From: Silene latifolia
Taxonomy: Eukaryota; Streptophyta; Magnoliopsida; Caryophyllales; Caryophyllaceae
Length of the DNA: 64,000 nt
Direction: 5' to 3'
Assembly (NCBI RefSeq): GCF_048544455.1
Contig: NC_133528.1
Location: 51,264,293-51,328,292 of the forward strand
Under the pieces are notes generated by a model, which worked only from the letters and a program-made list of their open reading frames with translations, made no database searches and was not told the DNA's origin. The first letter of the stretch is position 1. Each line of letters starts with the position of its first letter. The position numbers and the translations under genes are program-made. Positions 21,701-33,522 of the stretch are shown here, in pieces.

Positions 21701-23263
21701 TTAACTTTGGGTTTGACTAGAAACCCACGGTAAGACACACTTACACCCTTAGGACCTCTTAGGGACACTTTCTTTTGATGACAGTCTATCTTAGCCTTAT
21801 ACTTTCCTAACCAATCCATCCCAACTATCATCTCAAAACCATTAAAAGGAAACTCTAGCAAGTCTACGGGGAAATCGACTTGCCCAACTATCAAAGATAC
21901 ATCTCTAAACAACCTCCCACACGATCTGAGACTCACCCGAAGGTATGAAAACTTGCTCCCTAACAGACTCATATACTCTCAAACCCAACTGTTTTACATG
22001 ACTCGAAGACACAAACGATTGAGAAGCCCCCGAATCAAACAAAACAAACGTAGGAATACCATTAACAAGGAATGTACCGGTGATAACGTGCGCATCCTCC
22101 TCGTTGCCTTCTTGTCCATCATGAACAACTTGCCATCGGTCTTCGCCCACCTCCTGGACAAGATTAGGCGATGCGGTCGGCTTAGCACCCGACCCTTGAT
22201 TGTTGTTGTTGTTCATCGGTGTCTTCGCATAAGAATTACCGCCGTTGCGGTTGCCTCCACTCGATAGCTCGACCTCCCGGTTTGGCCATGATCCCGGTGA
22301 TGCATTGCTTGCAAAGCTCGCGCAGGTCTCCGAAAGGATCCCGGTGCGCTCGTGCACTCATGTCTCTTGTGGCCTACGCCACCACAACCAAAGCAGTCAC
22401 TCCCATTTGTTGCTCACACTCCCACGACCTCGCCCAAAGGAAGTTCCAAAGACTAAACCGGACCCAAAAGAAAATCCCTTAGATTGATTGTGGTTGCCTT
22501 TCTTGAAATTAGATTGGCCACCACCCTCGCTCTCGGACTTCCTCTTCTCTCCACCCGATCTCTCCGAGCCATCTCCACTAGCCTCTCGGCTCTCCCGGCC
22601 CTCTCATATGCTTCCTTCACATCGTAAGGACTCCCACGGGTAACTTATCCATAATTTTCGTGGTTAGCCCTCTCTCAAACCTCAAAGCGAGATTCTCCTC
22701 ACTCAAACCCATATCCTCAAGATATATCTGGATTTCTCATTGAACCGCCTGTAGTACTCAGCCACGAGACATCTCACCGTCATCTTAAACTTGTCGAACT
22801 CCTCTCTCAACTTACTCCTCACATGTTCAGGTACGAACTCCTTCCTCACACCCTACGAAACTCCTCCCAAGGTATAGCAGGTAACCCCTGGTTGGTATAT
22901 ATCTCCTTGGCACTCACTTTTACTGAATCCCACCATTTGCACCAGTGCCTCCCTCGGATAGAATGCGGCTGATCCACTCTCATCTCATCGGGACAAACGA
23001 ACTAAATCTAGTATGTTCTCCATCTCCCTCACCAACTATCAAGATGGTTAGGCTCCTCAACCCCCTTGTACTCCTTCGGGTTAAACCTCGCAATATAGAG
23101 GCTGACTTTAGCATGGTCAACCTCCTTCTCCTTACTCTTATCCTTGTCCTCATTCACTCTCTTCGGGGTCTCGTAAGAGCGTCCGGTGCTCTAACATCTT
23201 GACGATGTCATCCGTAGTCATAACCTCAGCTCTCGCGTACAAAGCATTTCTCTTGGGCGGCAT
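18703..23263 (-). pseudogene. Element B gag-pol, multiple frameshifts
   Basis: Gag starts at 23263 (MPPKRNALYAR). A CCHC knuckle, CFGCGGVGHKRHEC, lies near 22360-22410. Protease (FDSGASQSFV) is near 22020, the RT N-terminal segment at 21386-21580, and the RT/RNase H frame at 20161-21312, with the catalytic FIDDILVYS and RNase [11 protein letters not shown]. Integrase zinc region and core lie in pieces at 19270-20067, and the C-terminal chromodomain at 18703-19122 (EEATWE...RYPFLF). Frames change at least five times, so no functional polyprotein is made. The chromodomain is thought to target integration to specific heterochromatin marks. Confidence 0.9.
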
Positions 23264-23342
23264 CTTGAAGCTATATAAGAAAGGGATAAACATAAACACG
23301 CGTACTAAACCTCAAAACACGAAAACGCGCTGCACAGGACCT

Positions 23343-23606
23343 ACTCGATCGAGTATCCAAACCCACTCGATCGAGTAACGGGCTACTCGATCGAGTGCCC
23401 CCATGTACTCGATCGAGTACCCAAACTCCAGAACCAAACAGACCTTCTGATCTCTAACCCACTCGATCGAGTATCTAGGCTACTCGATCGAGTGATTTCT
23501 ACTCGATCGAGTACCCCTAGTTACTCGATCGAGTGCCCCAAAACTCGATTCTGGACTCAAAATCGTTAAAAACCTACCCGATCGAGTCAGCCTTACTCGA
23601 TCAAGT
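23343..23606. repeat. Palindrome array in B leader
   Basis: Between the gag ATG and the 5' LTR there are eight perfect ACTCGATCGAGT copies starting at 23343, 23365, 23385, 23407, 23461, 23482, 23501 and 23523, plus imperfect copies at 23576 and 23595 and a half site at 23543. Neighbour spacing is 19-22 bp with larger steps of 33 and 54 bp. A C homopolymer of about 14 follows at about 23609. Confidence 0.9.
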
Positions 23607-24066
23607 ACCCCCCCCCCCCCCCAAAACGTAAGAGCTACCCGCATATTACGTCGTATACTAACATGCTAACTTTATAAAATCACATGCTATCTGAATACAT
23701 ATGCTACGCATCTATTCTACTATCAACAATATCAACTCATCATGCTATTAAAGCCACATCATAAATCATTCAACATGTTATCATCTCATTAACATGTTCC
23801 ACATATCATTTTCTTTCACATGCTCAACTTCCTATTTCAACACCAAACATTCAACACACTTCATCACTTTGTTGCACAAATTAAACAAACACACAGACGA
23901 CTCAACAAACACGTTCCCATGTGACCGGTTCAAAGTTGTAGGGCGACCCCCGCGACTTTAGGACGTCTCCCAAGCCTTTGCACTAGCTCCTACAACTTTT
24001 ACCCCGGGTTCATTTTAATTGACTCCCTATGTTCATTAAGTTCATTGGTTACGGGTTTCGGGATCG

Positions 24067-24078
24067 TCGCTCCGATAC
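24067..24078 (-). other. Element B primer binding site
   Basis: On the minus strand TGGTATCGGAGC follows the 5' LTR end after a few bases. It differs by one base from the initiator tRNA-Met site TGGTATCAGAGC. Confidence 0.8.
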
Positions 24079-24082
24079 CATT

Positions 24083-25412
24083 TGTAACACCCCATACTCC
24101 GAGTGCCTTACCAGGACCACTCAGGTATGAAGACATCACCATCTCGGTTGCCCGAGGCATGATAATCAAATAGACAAAACAGAAACAACATTTATTATAA
24201 GTAGTTTAATGAATAAGTACAATCCTCGAAACCAAACTGAAAGTACAATACATTATTCCAAACTATCTGTTCTCAACTGAAAAGTAAATAAAACTAAACT
24301 ACAAATGGAAGACTCTATCGTCATGTCGTGGCCATCCCGGCCTATCCCAAAGTATCATCTCTATACTGTTCAATATCGCTCACCATCCCCGAATGGATCA
24401 CCGCAGTTTTACAAAAAAAGACCGGGGGTCGTACTAATCACACAATCAACATAGTTAACAACAATAAGACAAACAGACGGTGAACCGCCACACACACACG
24501 CACATCCAACCAACCGTCTCAATCATCGATCGTCCACTGGACCACCCTGCGATGGGGGACCGGCCGTTCCCACCTAAGCCCCGCTCATCATACGAGCGAT
24601 AACCCCGTCCATTAATGTGCACATCCCCTTTCGTGGCGGGTTCCACGAAGGGCGAAACTAGGGCGTGAGATCACTCCCGCAAGTGACCCCACTCAACCGA
24701 GAACGCATCTCGAGAACCATAGACAACCAATCACCATCACAATCACAATCACAATCAACATATCAAATAACTAACTACAAAGACATCACCAATATCCCAT
24801 TATGGGACTAATACCGAGTAGGAAATCCTACCTGGAAAGCACAACACGCAGACGGTATCTACAATTTGTCTCAAAACGCCTCTTCTATGAACTCTCCTCC
24901 TACCATACAACACATAGATACTACTATTCAATTACTATTCATAAAAACCCCCAATTCCTAAATTAGGGTTTCACTAATCTTAACAAAACATTATATAAAT
25001 TACATTAAAAGCTTACCCTCGACGCAAGGAATCCAACGACACAAACTACGATGCAAACCGACCGTCTGAACTCCGGGAATTGTCAAGAACGCGATTAGGA
25101 AGAAGACAAGTTGCTTTCTCTCTTAAACAGGTTTTAGGTTTTGTAAAAAGTGATTTAGAACAAAGACGAATTGGTTTAAATACCTTAATCGCGTAATTAA
25201 CAAAACCCGAGAAAACTTCCCCGTAAAACCGGACACTCGATCGAGTACCCAAGGTACTCGATCGAGTACCCCCCTACTCGATCGAGTGCCCCAGCTACTC
25301 GATCGAGTGCCCAACAGGTCAGAAACTATTTTATTCTGCAACATACCCTTACTCGACAGAGTAAGGGCTACTCGATAGAGTACCCCCAAGACCATAAATA
25401 CGGAGTATTACA
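24083..25412 (-). repeat. Element B 5' LTR (1330 bp)
   Basis: Same ends as the left LTR. It holds the same palindrome array, with perfect copies starting at 25235, 25256, 25276 and 25297 (spacing 21, 20, 21). Followed by the target duplication GATAC. Confidence 0.93.
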
Positions 25413-25417
25413 GATAC

Positions 25418-26081
25418 TTCCTCTTAGTGACAGTTTTGTCCACGCTCCAAATTGCAGCAACACTACTTTGGGTTGTATCAATACCCTCTCCTTCAAAGGA
25501 TCCTTGTCCCCAAGGATCAAATTTAGGAAACTTTTTCTGCAGGTCATACAAAAACTCCCAAGTAGCATCTTCAATAGAGGAGGTGTTCCATTTGATGAGA
25601 ACTTTGGTTGCCTTAACTCTTCCCCTTTTAACAGTCTTCCTGGCTAGGACAACCTCTGGTTCAGTAACAGTGGGCTCCTCAGGGTAGGGTGCAGCTGCCA
25701 GATTAGGACCATAATGCCTCTTGAGTAAGGATATATGGAAGGTAGGGTGAATTTTGGACCCTCCTGGTAAAGCTAGCTTATAGGCCACCTTCCCAATCCT
25801 CTCTAAGACTTTGTAAGGGCCATAATACTTCTTTGCCAGTTTCTGGTTGGTTCTGGTATAGACAGAGCTCTGCCTGTAAGGATGTAGCTTTAGATACACA
25901 TAATCATCCACTTCGAATTCTCTGTCAGTCCTTCTTTTGTTAGCCTGCTGTTGCATATTGTTCTGAGCTCGAGCTAGATTAAATTTGATGGACTGTAATG
26001 TCTCTTCCCTATCAATCAGAACTCTATCTACTGCATCTACCTTGCTAACACCAGGCATGTAAGGTAGATGGACAGGAGGTG
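25418..26081 (-). pseudogene. Element A integrase C-terminus and chromodomain
   Basis: The open frame 25408-26058 carries the integrase C-terminal module (YYGPYKVLERIGKVAYKLAL) and a chromodomain-like end (LIKWNTSSIEDATWEFL). It is separated from the integrase core at 34821-35518 only by element C; the flanking A sequence is continuous across GTTTC. The last codons of the frame run into A's 3' non-coding part beside B. Confidence 0.85.
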
Positions 26082-26086
26082 GTTTC

Positions 26087-27380
26087 TGTTGGGAAATGTG
26101 TCCTCAACAATAGTGCGATCACATGATTTAAATATCATAATTAAATCTCATACTAAGAATACGTGAGGGATGATTCTTTATACAGTCGACTGACCGTCAT
26201 TAATCGGTAATGATTGGCTAACTAGAGTTTGACATTACTGTCGTGTGACGGTGGTGGTCAGTTGATCCCTTTAGGTCACACCTATAGGATGAAGCCCAAA
26301 TAGCTATTTAATTAATTGTATGCGTCTGATTAATTAATTCCTTAATTATGGGAGTGCAATTTTGCGTCTTATTTTAATGTGATTAAATAAAGATTAAATT
26401 TAGTAATTAAGTGTTATATTACTAAATTAGTTGAGGTATTAATATAAGTTTTGAGGTAGAGGTAATTAGTTATTTAAAGTTACAAGAAGTTGTAATTTTA
26501 ACTAACTAGTAATTGTGGGACCCATTATATGATGATATAATGGTAGTATACTACTCAAAAAGTGGAGTGTATATTATATTATTAATTGTAATATTTAAGT
26601 GTTAAATGATTATATTAATAATAAAATATGTAAGATAGTTAAACATATGACTTATAAGCATTTGTGGGACAAATGACAAAAGGCAAAAATGGTCCATAAT
26701 AAGACCATTATTTCGGCCAACATGAGAGCACACAAGATGCTCTTTTGTCTTGTTCATTTGTTATAACATTGAGTGATAGTGACATATCCATGACAAAAAT
26801 CTTACAAAGCAAAAATCCTACACACTACCTACACAAATAAAAGAGTAAAAACAAAAGACAAAAGATTCCTCTTTTGTCCCATGGCCACCGGTTTTGGCAC
26901 TTCAAAAGGAGCATTTTTTGCTCATTTTTGAACTTACTTGTTTTTGCTAGTTTTTGTTCTACCTCTCTCTAAAATCCTCACATGCAATTGCAAGAAAGCT
27001 CTCAATAAATACTAATACACCAAATCTATTACTAGAAGTAGTAATATAAGAATATTAGTATTATTAAGGTAATATTTCTACTATATATCTAGTTAATATT
27101 AGTAGAGATTTTTGGGATTCATCTTGGGTGCAATTTATTGGAGTGGCTTCTAAACTTGGAGTCTTAGGAGGATCATCCATTATTATTAGCTCAAGAACAA
27201 GTGAAGGAAGGTGACCTTACTTGTGCCCAAATTTTCGAACCAACCTACAATGTAAGGAACATTGTTTTTCTTATAAATCTTTCATTTTGTTATGCATGCA
27301 CTAGATCTAAAGAACAAATAATTAACAAGTTAATTAGTTCACTATTAGAGGAGTCTAATAATAGGTATATGAACCTAACA
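26087..27380 (+). repeat. Element C 5' LTR (1294 bp)
   Basis: Begins TGTTGGGAAATGTGTCC and ends ATGAACCTAACA. It matches 33523-34815 closely. Confidence 0.95.
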
Positions 27381-27382
27381 AG

Positions 27383-27394
27383 TGGTATCAGAGC
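27383..27394 (+). other. Element C primer binding site
   Basis: TGGTATCAGAGC, a perfect plant initiator tRNA-Met site, two bases after the 5' LTR. This fixes the element on the plus strand. Confidence 0.93.
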
Positions 27395-29513
27395 ATAAGG
27401 ATGTTGCATGCATAATCGGTTATTGTTTTTCCGAGTTAAAAGGTTAACATATAAAACTTAAAAATTTGTGATTTATAAGTATAAGCCACGAAATCACCTT
27501 GCATGTTATATATTCTGGTCCTAAAATGTTTTTAGGTCATTTTTATGATTCATGGAAATTTATTGCTCATTTTAAGGATTTTTGGTCATTTTATTACATT
27601 TTTATGACTAAAATGGGAATTAAAATGCTAAAAATAGTTAAATTTCGTTTCTGACCTTGAAAAATTTATATGACCTCACATGCATATTTTACAAGTTGTG
27701 TGTAAAAGGACGAGTTAATTTGATTAATTTTGCATGATTTATGATTTTTATGAGATAAAAATGGATTAAAAGAGGTAAAATGGTTAAAATTAGTTAAATT
27801 TCGAATTAAGCCATGATCTTTTAATATGATGTCACATGCAAGATTTACAGAGAGTATGTAAATTTCTAGATTTAAATATCTTATTTAGCATGATTTATGG
27901 ATTTTTGAGTAAAAATGGCATAAATAGTGACTATTTTAGCAAAAATTAGCTAAAACGTATTGCATGGCTTGAAAAAATTATTTTAAGTTGCATTAATATC
28001 CCACTAATCAGATCTAAAGTTGGAAAAATTATTGGTTTAATTTTCGGATACTTTATGTATTTTATGAGATAAAACCGATAAAATGCAACCATGTTTTCTC
28101 AAAATTAATTCGAAAATTTTAACCATAATTTTTGACATTATGAGGGTCATGGAATTATTCCAGAATGTTCAAAAATTTAAAATTCAAATTTTGAAACTTT
28201 TATAATTTAATTTGGATTTATTACATATAAATGATGATTTTAAGGTCAAAAATGAGCATAAAATTAAATCAAGTTGAATTATTGTCAAAAATTATGTGAT
28301 GACTAATTTTTGAGTCCTAAAATGTGTTAGGATAATTAACTTGAGCTTAGATGTGATTTAAGTGTTAATTAGTGATTTTAAAAGGTTATTATCACACATT
28401 TCCATGAAACCGGGTTATATGTACGACATAAGTTAAATAGGGCGATTTGGCACATCATTTTGCATGATAGGTACATATTATAATGCTGCATATTTCAATT
28501 GTTGAATGTATTTTATTTATATAATTTTGAATTATGTAATTTTGTCTTAGTATGGCCTTAGTTTTAATCAATATTACCCGTAATGAAAGGGAATATTGAT
28601 TCGGTTGTAATTTAATGTGATCTCGTATCACTTTTATTTTTATTTCATTAGTTTTTCATTTTACAAATGTATAATAGGAATAGCTTTGTATTTTTATTAT
28701 TATTTGTAATTATGGAGCATCTTCAAAGACGGTGCCATTCGGAAGGGTGATCCGACAAAGACGGTGTCTTGGGAGGCGTGCCATTTGAAGATTCAAGGGA
28801 CCAAAGGAGTTGGTTTCCGAATATGTAATAGATTATTTGATTTTCTATTTTTAGGAAGGCCATACTAGGAATTTCATTTATTGCTTTGCATTTCTTTTAA
28901 TATGTTACATGCATTGCCAAATCGCCATAACAACACATGCATATCATATCGAGTCATCGACCGTGTCAATTATAATTATCGTAGTTCACTGCTTTAGTTC
29001 ACTTAAAACGTGATAGATAATAAATTGACAAGACCTCTCACATATAATAATTGAGATAAAGCCTTACCAAATAGTAGAAACCCATGAAGTACCAATTTCA
29101 CAAGGGAGTTAATCCGGCTTCACCGTAATACAAACCTTGTTACGTTGGCGAAGTGGGGTAGTAAAAAGTTATTACATCGAAATTTGGATTGAGCTCAACG
29201 GAAGTATTGTTGACCGTAGTCGCATGTGTTCCGGGCTAAAGATGAGAATTAGAGTAATTTTTATCGACCGAGAGTTCTAAAAGTAGAATCGATTAAAAGG
29301 TTAATCCACCGAGTTATATTAATAAGGGATGAATCGGCTCACCGTGCCCAAGTTGATATGAATTTGGTTCTCGGAATCATTTATGTAGTTGGGTGGAGGT
29401 CACTATATAAATGCAATACTTGTAGTTAAATTTACGAGTATTATTAAAACGATAGATGATAATTAATTCCTTCATTTCCTATTTTGTAGTCAATTTTGTT
29501 TTAATCAACTGCA
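27395..29513 (+). other. Element C untranslated leader
   Basis: About 2.1 kb of AT-rich DNA between primer site and gag ATG, with no long frame. It presumably holds RNA packaging signals; none can be pointed to from sequence. Confidence 0.5.
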
Positions 29514-30467
29514 ATGACAACTCCAAACGCGTCCGCATCCACTAGTTCCACCCCGCTTTCCAATGTGTCATGGCTCCGATCCTTCATGGATCGATGTAAG
29601 TTAGAAAAGAATGGGTCCAATTTCGCCGATTGGGATGCACAACTTCGCTTGGCCGCGCAAGGTGACGACAAGCTTCGTTACCTTACCGAGGCATCTCCCA
29701 CCGAACCACCTAATACTAGGTCCGCCGCTAGGCAATCCTATGAGGATTACCAAAAAGAGTCGGCCGCAATGAAAAATGTATTGATTTTTGCTATGGAGGC
29801 CGAACTCCAACGAAGTGCTATAAAGATTAGCACCGCTCATGAGATCTACATGAAGCTTGTGAACATGTTTTCACGAGCTCCTAGGGTCATTCAATATGAG
29901 GCGGCTTCCGCATTCTTTGATCTAAACATCAAAGAGGGCCAAAAGGTGAGCCCACATGTGCTCAAGTTGATAGAGCATGTTGAGACCTTGAAATCGCATA
30001 AGGTGGAAATTCCCGATGAACTCGTGATTGATCGAATTCTTCATTCCCTAAGCAAAATCAAAGCATATGTTCAATTCCGGGTGAATTTTAATATGCAAGA
30101 TAAGAAGGTTTCCCTTGATGAATTGCACAAAATGCTTGTGCAAGCCGAAAGGGATATGGGGCTAAGTGTTAGCACCACCAAAGATGTGCTCAATGTCAAT
30201 CAAACGAGCAAAGGAACCTTCAGGAAAAGTGGGAAAAAGGGAAAGAAGCGAACTCCCAACAGGAACAAAGCTAAGACTTATGAAGCAAGCACCTCCAAGC
30301 CCAAGTACAGTGCCCCATCCGGGGACAAGTGCCACTATTGTTGTGGTGTTGGGCATTGGAAGAGAAACTGTTCCAAGTATCTTGGCGACATCAAAGCTGG
30401 AAAGGTTACTCCAAAGAGGTATATAAATATCCCTATCTTTTATGTTTCAATCTCAATTAGTATGTGA
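29514..30467 (+). CDS. gag: Element C gag protein with CCHC knuckle
   Basis: An uninterrupted 317-codon frame. A Copia-type gag core (about residues 15-215, with FADWDAQLRLAAQ and the later VIDRILHSL) is followed by a basic linker rich in Lys and a CCHC zinc knuckle, CHYCCGVGHWKRNC (about residues 278-291). It would form the virus-like particle and bind RNA. The last 18 residues may be intron read-through: a donor-like AGAG|GTATAT at about 30418 and an acceptor-like TAAATAG|GG at about 30505 flank them, and either form ends soon after. No protease frame follows. Its survival while pol has decayed suggests gag is under selection or that the element is young. Confidence 0.85.
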   Translation: MTTPNASASTSSTPLSNVSWLRSFMDRCKLEKNGSNFADWDAQLRLAAQGDDKLRYLTEASPTEPPNTRSAARQSYEDYQKESAAMKNVLIFAMEAELQRSAIKISTAHEIYMKLVNMFSRAPRVIQYEAASAFFDLNIKEGQKVSPHVLKLIEHVETLKSHKVEIPDELVIDRILHSLSKIKAYVQFRVNFNMQDKKVSLDELHKMLVQAERDMGLSVSTTKDVLNVNQTSKGTFRKSGKKGKKRTPNRNKAKTYEASTSKPKYSAPSGDKCHYCCGVGHWKRNCSKYLGDIKAGKVTPKRYINIPIFYVSISISM

Positions 30468-33400
30468 TACAAGTTGTGATGATTACCCTTTTTATTGTAA
30501 ATAGGGCCCCCTCCTAGCAAGGACAAAGGCAAGGAAAAGCAAGTCTAGAGGATCACGAGGGAAGCTAGAGTAGCCGACCATGGTGATGGATCAATGGAAG
30601 CTTGGCTTTTAAATTTGCTTTGTCTTTAATTTTATGATGAATTTCATGTTTTAGAACTATTTTGATTTCCTTGTGTGACTTGGAAATTGGTTTGTATCCT
30701 TTGAACACGGGTTGTATTTTGGATATTGGTGATTTGGTTTTCAACCCAAATCACTTGTTTTATTATGTTGTTTGTTCTAAAATCATCATCATTAATTACT
30801 TGCGTAGAGAAACATTAGATAAACAACTTAAATTGATCAAGTAGACGATTATGATGATGGGATCATTATATGTCCATAAGCTATGAATCTGATTCTCCTT
30901 ATGTCTTTGTTACTTAAAGTAACAACTTATTTATATAAGATCAATTCTAAAGTTGTAATGAGTTTTTGAATTCATCAAGTAGGGAATTCATGATAGTAAT
31001 TGGACATATTATTCTAATTGGATGGTCAACCATGAGATACCTAGAATAGAGAGTCTATTAAACCATATTACATGAATCAAACTACCATGTTTGGGATGGC
31101 CTTTTGAAGGCTAATACATTATCTTGGATAAATCCCAATACTCCGTTAAATATATATGTTTGTGACTCACAAAGCTATCTCTCAAGAAATTAGGTGTATT
31201 TCTGAGAGATAGAGTGGGAGTAGAATGTATCGTCACAAACATCTCTTATAGTTGTGATGTTACTTTGTGAAAGTAATAGAGTTATAGAGTTGGAGTGTAG
31301 ATGAACTATAGTCTATGAAGATAGATTAGAAGTATAGTTCAGTGGGAGTTTATCGCACATGTCTTATTGTTTAAAAAATATTACTTTGTGAAAGTGATAG
31401 TATAATGACCATGTTACATACGAGCCGAAGCATTACAATCCAAAAAATTGTGACTCAAGAGTAGATTTACTTTAAGGCGCGGGTCTCCTCAAAAGTAAAT
31501 AGAGCTCCAGAGTACACAAATGCATAAGATTTACATAAAGATGTTGATCAAGACAAATTGTGTTAGGAATTGCCGCATTTCATTTTAATGAAGAATGGCA
31601 AATAAAATTCGCTTTTCTAAAATGGGAATTTAGAGAAGGAAGTGTTTGAAACACAAAATCTTAGATGAAGATCTAAGAATCCTAACATATTATGCGTAGC
31701 TATCTTAAGTGATCACAAGATGGTCTTAAGCTAGCATTAAAGGATTATACTTTTCGTTCATGTGATTATAGTGAATTGTTTCATTCACATGATTGAAGAA
31801 TCATGATATACATGAAGTTAAGTGGGAGCTATAATTGTTTCTCCATGTCTTATATGTTGATAACATATTACTTATTGAGAATAATATACCAATGCTCTCT
31901 TCTGGTAAGAGTAATTGGAAGACTTGGAAAGGGATGCAAAGTATTCTAGATTTTGAATCTATGTGAGAGAATATTGGCATAGAGTTGAAAGTCTTATGAA
32001 CATAAGTTCTTTCGTACCTGTTTAACATCAACAAAGTTGAATGGCTTATTCATGATGATGAAAGTGGAATTACTATGATGGAATCATAGTCGTTCACTGA
32101 ACCCATTAAGTTGTTGATTACATGAAATCGATTACTAATGTTTCCGCCATTAGAATGATTATGTATGCCAACGGACGACTGCTTGATGATGTACCATTTG
32201 CTAGGTACATTATGAGTCAATAATAAGTTAATTCATATGATGGGCTTGTGAAAGCCTTAAAGTACAATTGATGACTTGTACACATGTTTGGATAATAAAC
32301 TAAGTCAAAGTGTTGAAGGGTTGCACCAACTTTAGTTTCCAAGCTTAAAAGGATTAGATGAAATCCTATGCTAATGTTGTTAACTAAGGAGTAAGAAACT
32401 AAGAAATGTGTTTTAGTTTCGCGCATTGCAAATTCTACAAAAGGAATCTAAGTTAGTTGTGATAAAATGGTCAACGTAAGGATTAAGGGTGAATCCCTCT
32501 ACAAATGACTTTATCACAAGTTATGCGATAACAGTGGGAGCTTCTTTCAAGTTAAAGAGCTCGGGTCTAGTATGAAGTCTAGACATATACTTAGAGAAAT
32601 TCATGTCATTAAGAGATGACATTGATGTCATTAAGAGATGACATTGAATGGAAAGGAAATAGCAATTAAAAGGTTGGAATACATGGATATCAAGTATATC
32701 CACTTGCCAAGCTTGTATTGCATTTTAACTAGTGTTTTAATACACTAGAGATTATAGAATAAGAAGTAGTAATAGTGTATTGACTATTCATATGTGATAA
32801 TCACATTTATCGTTTGAGTTTTATTAAACTCACCCGCTACCTTGTCGTGTCCGAATGGGTTGTAGAGACAAATTGAACCCCATTGAAGTGAACTGGATTG
32901 ACATGGTATTCGCCCCTAGTTACTTATATGAGGTGACGTCTCGAAGTGACTAGAGTGTGATGCGATTGATGGCAAGTTCAAGTGCCATAGAGTCATATGG
33001 GATGACTAGTCGATCACATAGGCGGATTGTATGGGACAATCTGTCGGCGATGACCGCTTATAGAGTTCTGGTAATTCATAAAGCCTGGTCGTGGCAAGAG
33101 CTACTATAGTATTCTTATGAGTCAATTTTTTTGACTAGAGACTATTCGCCCAAGTTGGCACAACTTCTGATTAGCTTTGATTTATACTCTACGATTTCTT
33201 AAACGAGGTCAAACGGGGTATATTTTGGGTTATGATGGTGTGGTGAACGAAGGGAATAGGGCGATAGGAATTGTCCACCCCTTGTCAGGGTTGTTTGAAA
33301 TCTCAAGGCCACTCGAGGAGTAGTTAACTGGAAATGCGTGGCCACGCTCGGAAGGTATCTATGATTGATAATTCCGGTCAGACAGTTAATCTCCAAATCG

Positions 33401-33522
33401 ATAAAACCACTCAAGATATGATCAAATGTAAGTACGACCTGCAAGACACCTTGCATTGAGTGGGAGATTGTAATAGGACAAGAGAATTGGTGACGCACAC
33501 TTGTCGAGGACAAGTGGGAGAT
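30468..33522 (+). pseudogene. Element C pol region, decayed beyond reading
   Basis: No frame longer than about 80 codons. Near 31835-31900 a translation resembles the RT box region of Copia pol (a LYVDDILLI-like stretch with changes, then NNIPML), and near 32140-32200 a faint IMYA-type RNase H entry. A 22-bp direct duplication (TGTCATTAAGAGATGACATT) lies near 32605-32645. The end, AAGTGGGAGAT at 33512-33522, is the polypurine tract. The pol traces are weak. Confidence 0.5.

Larger units (their letters stand above)
17148..25412 (-). mobile_element. Element B: Tekay-like chromovirus (Ty3/gypsy), complete but decayed
   Basis: 8.27 kb on the minus strand: LTRs 17148-18478 and 24083-25412, target duplication GATAC at 17143-17147 and 25413-25417, a primer site next to the right LTR and a purine tract next to the left LTR. 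The order gag, protease, RT, RNase H, integrase, chromodomain is on the minus strand. The chromodomain tail and gag knuckle fit the Tekay/Del branch. Many frameshifts break the polyprotein. It is inserted in element A. The LTRs and the leader carry arrays of the palindrome ACTCGATCGAGT. Confidence 0.93.

Noticed and set aside
18303-23606. CRISPR-like array of short repeats with spacers
   Set aside because: Repeats are 12-bp palindromes with about 8-bp gaps inside plant LTR retrotransposons; no cas genes, eukaryotic context.
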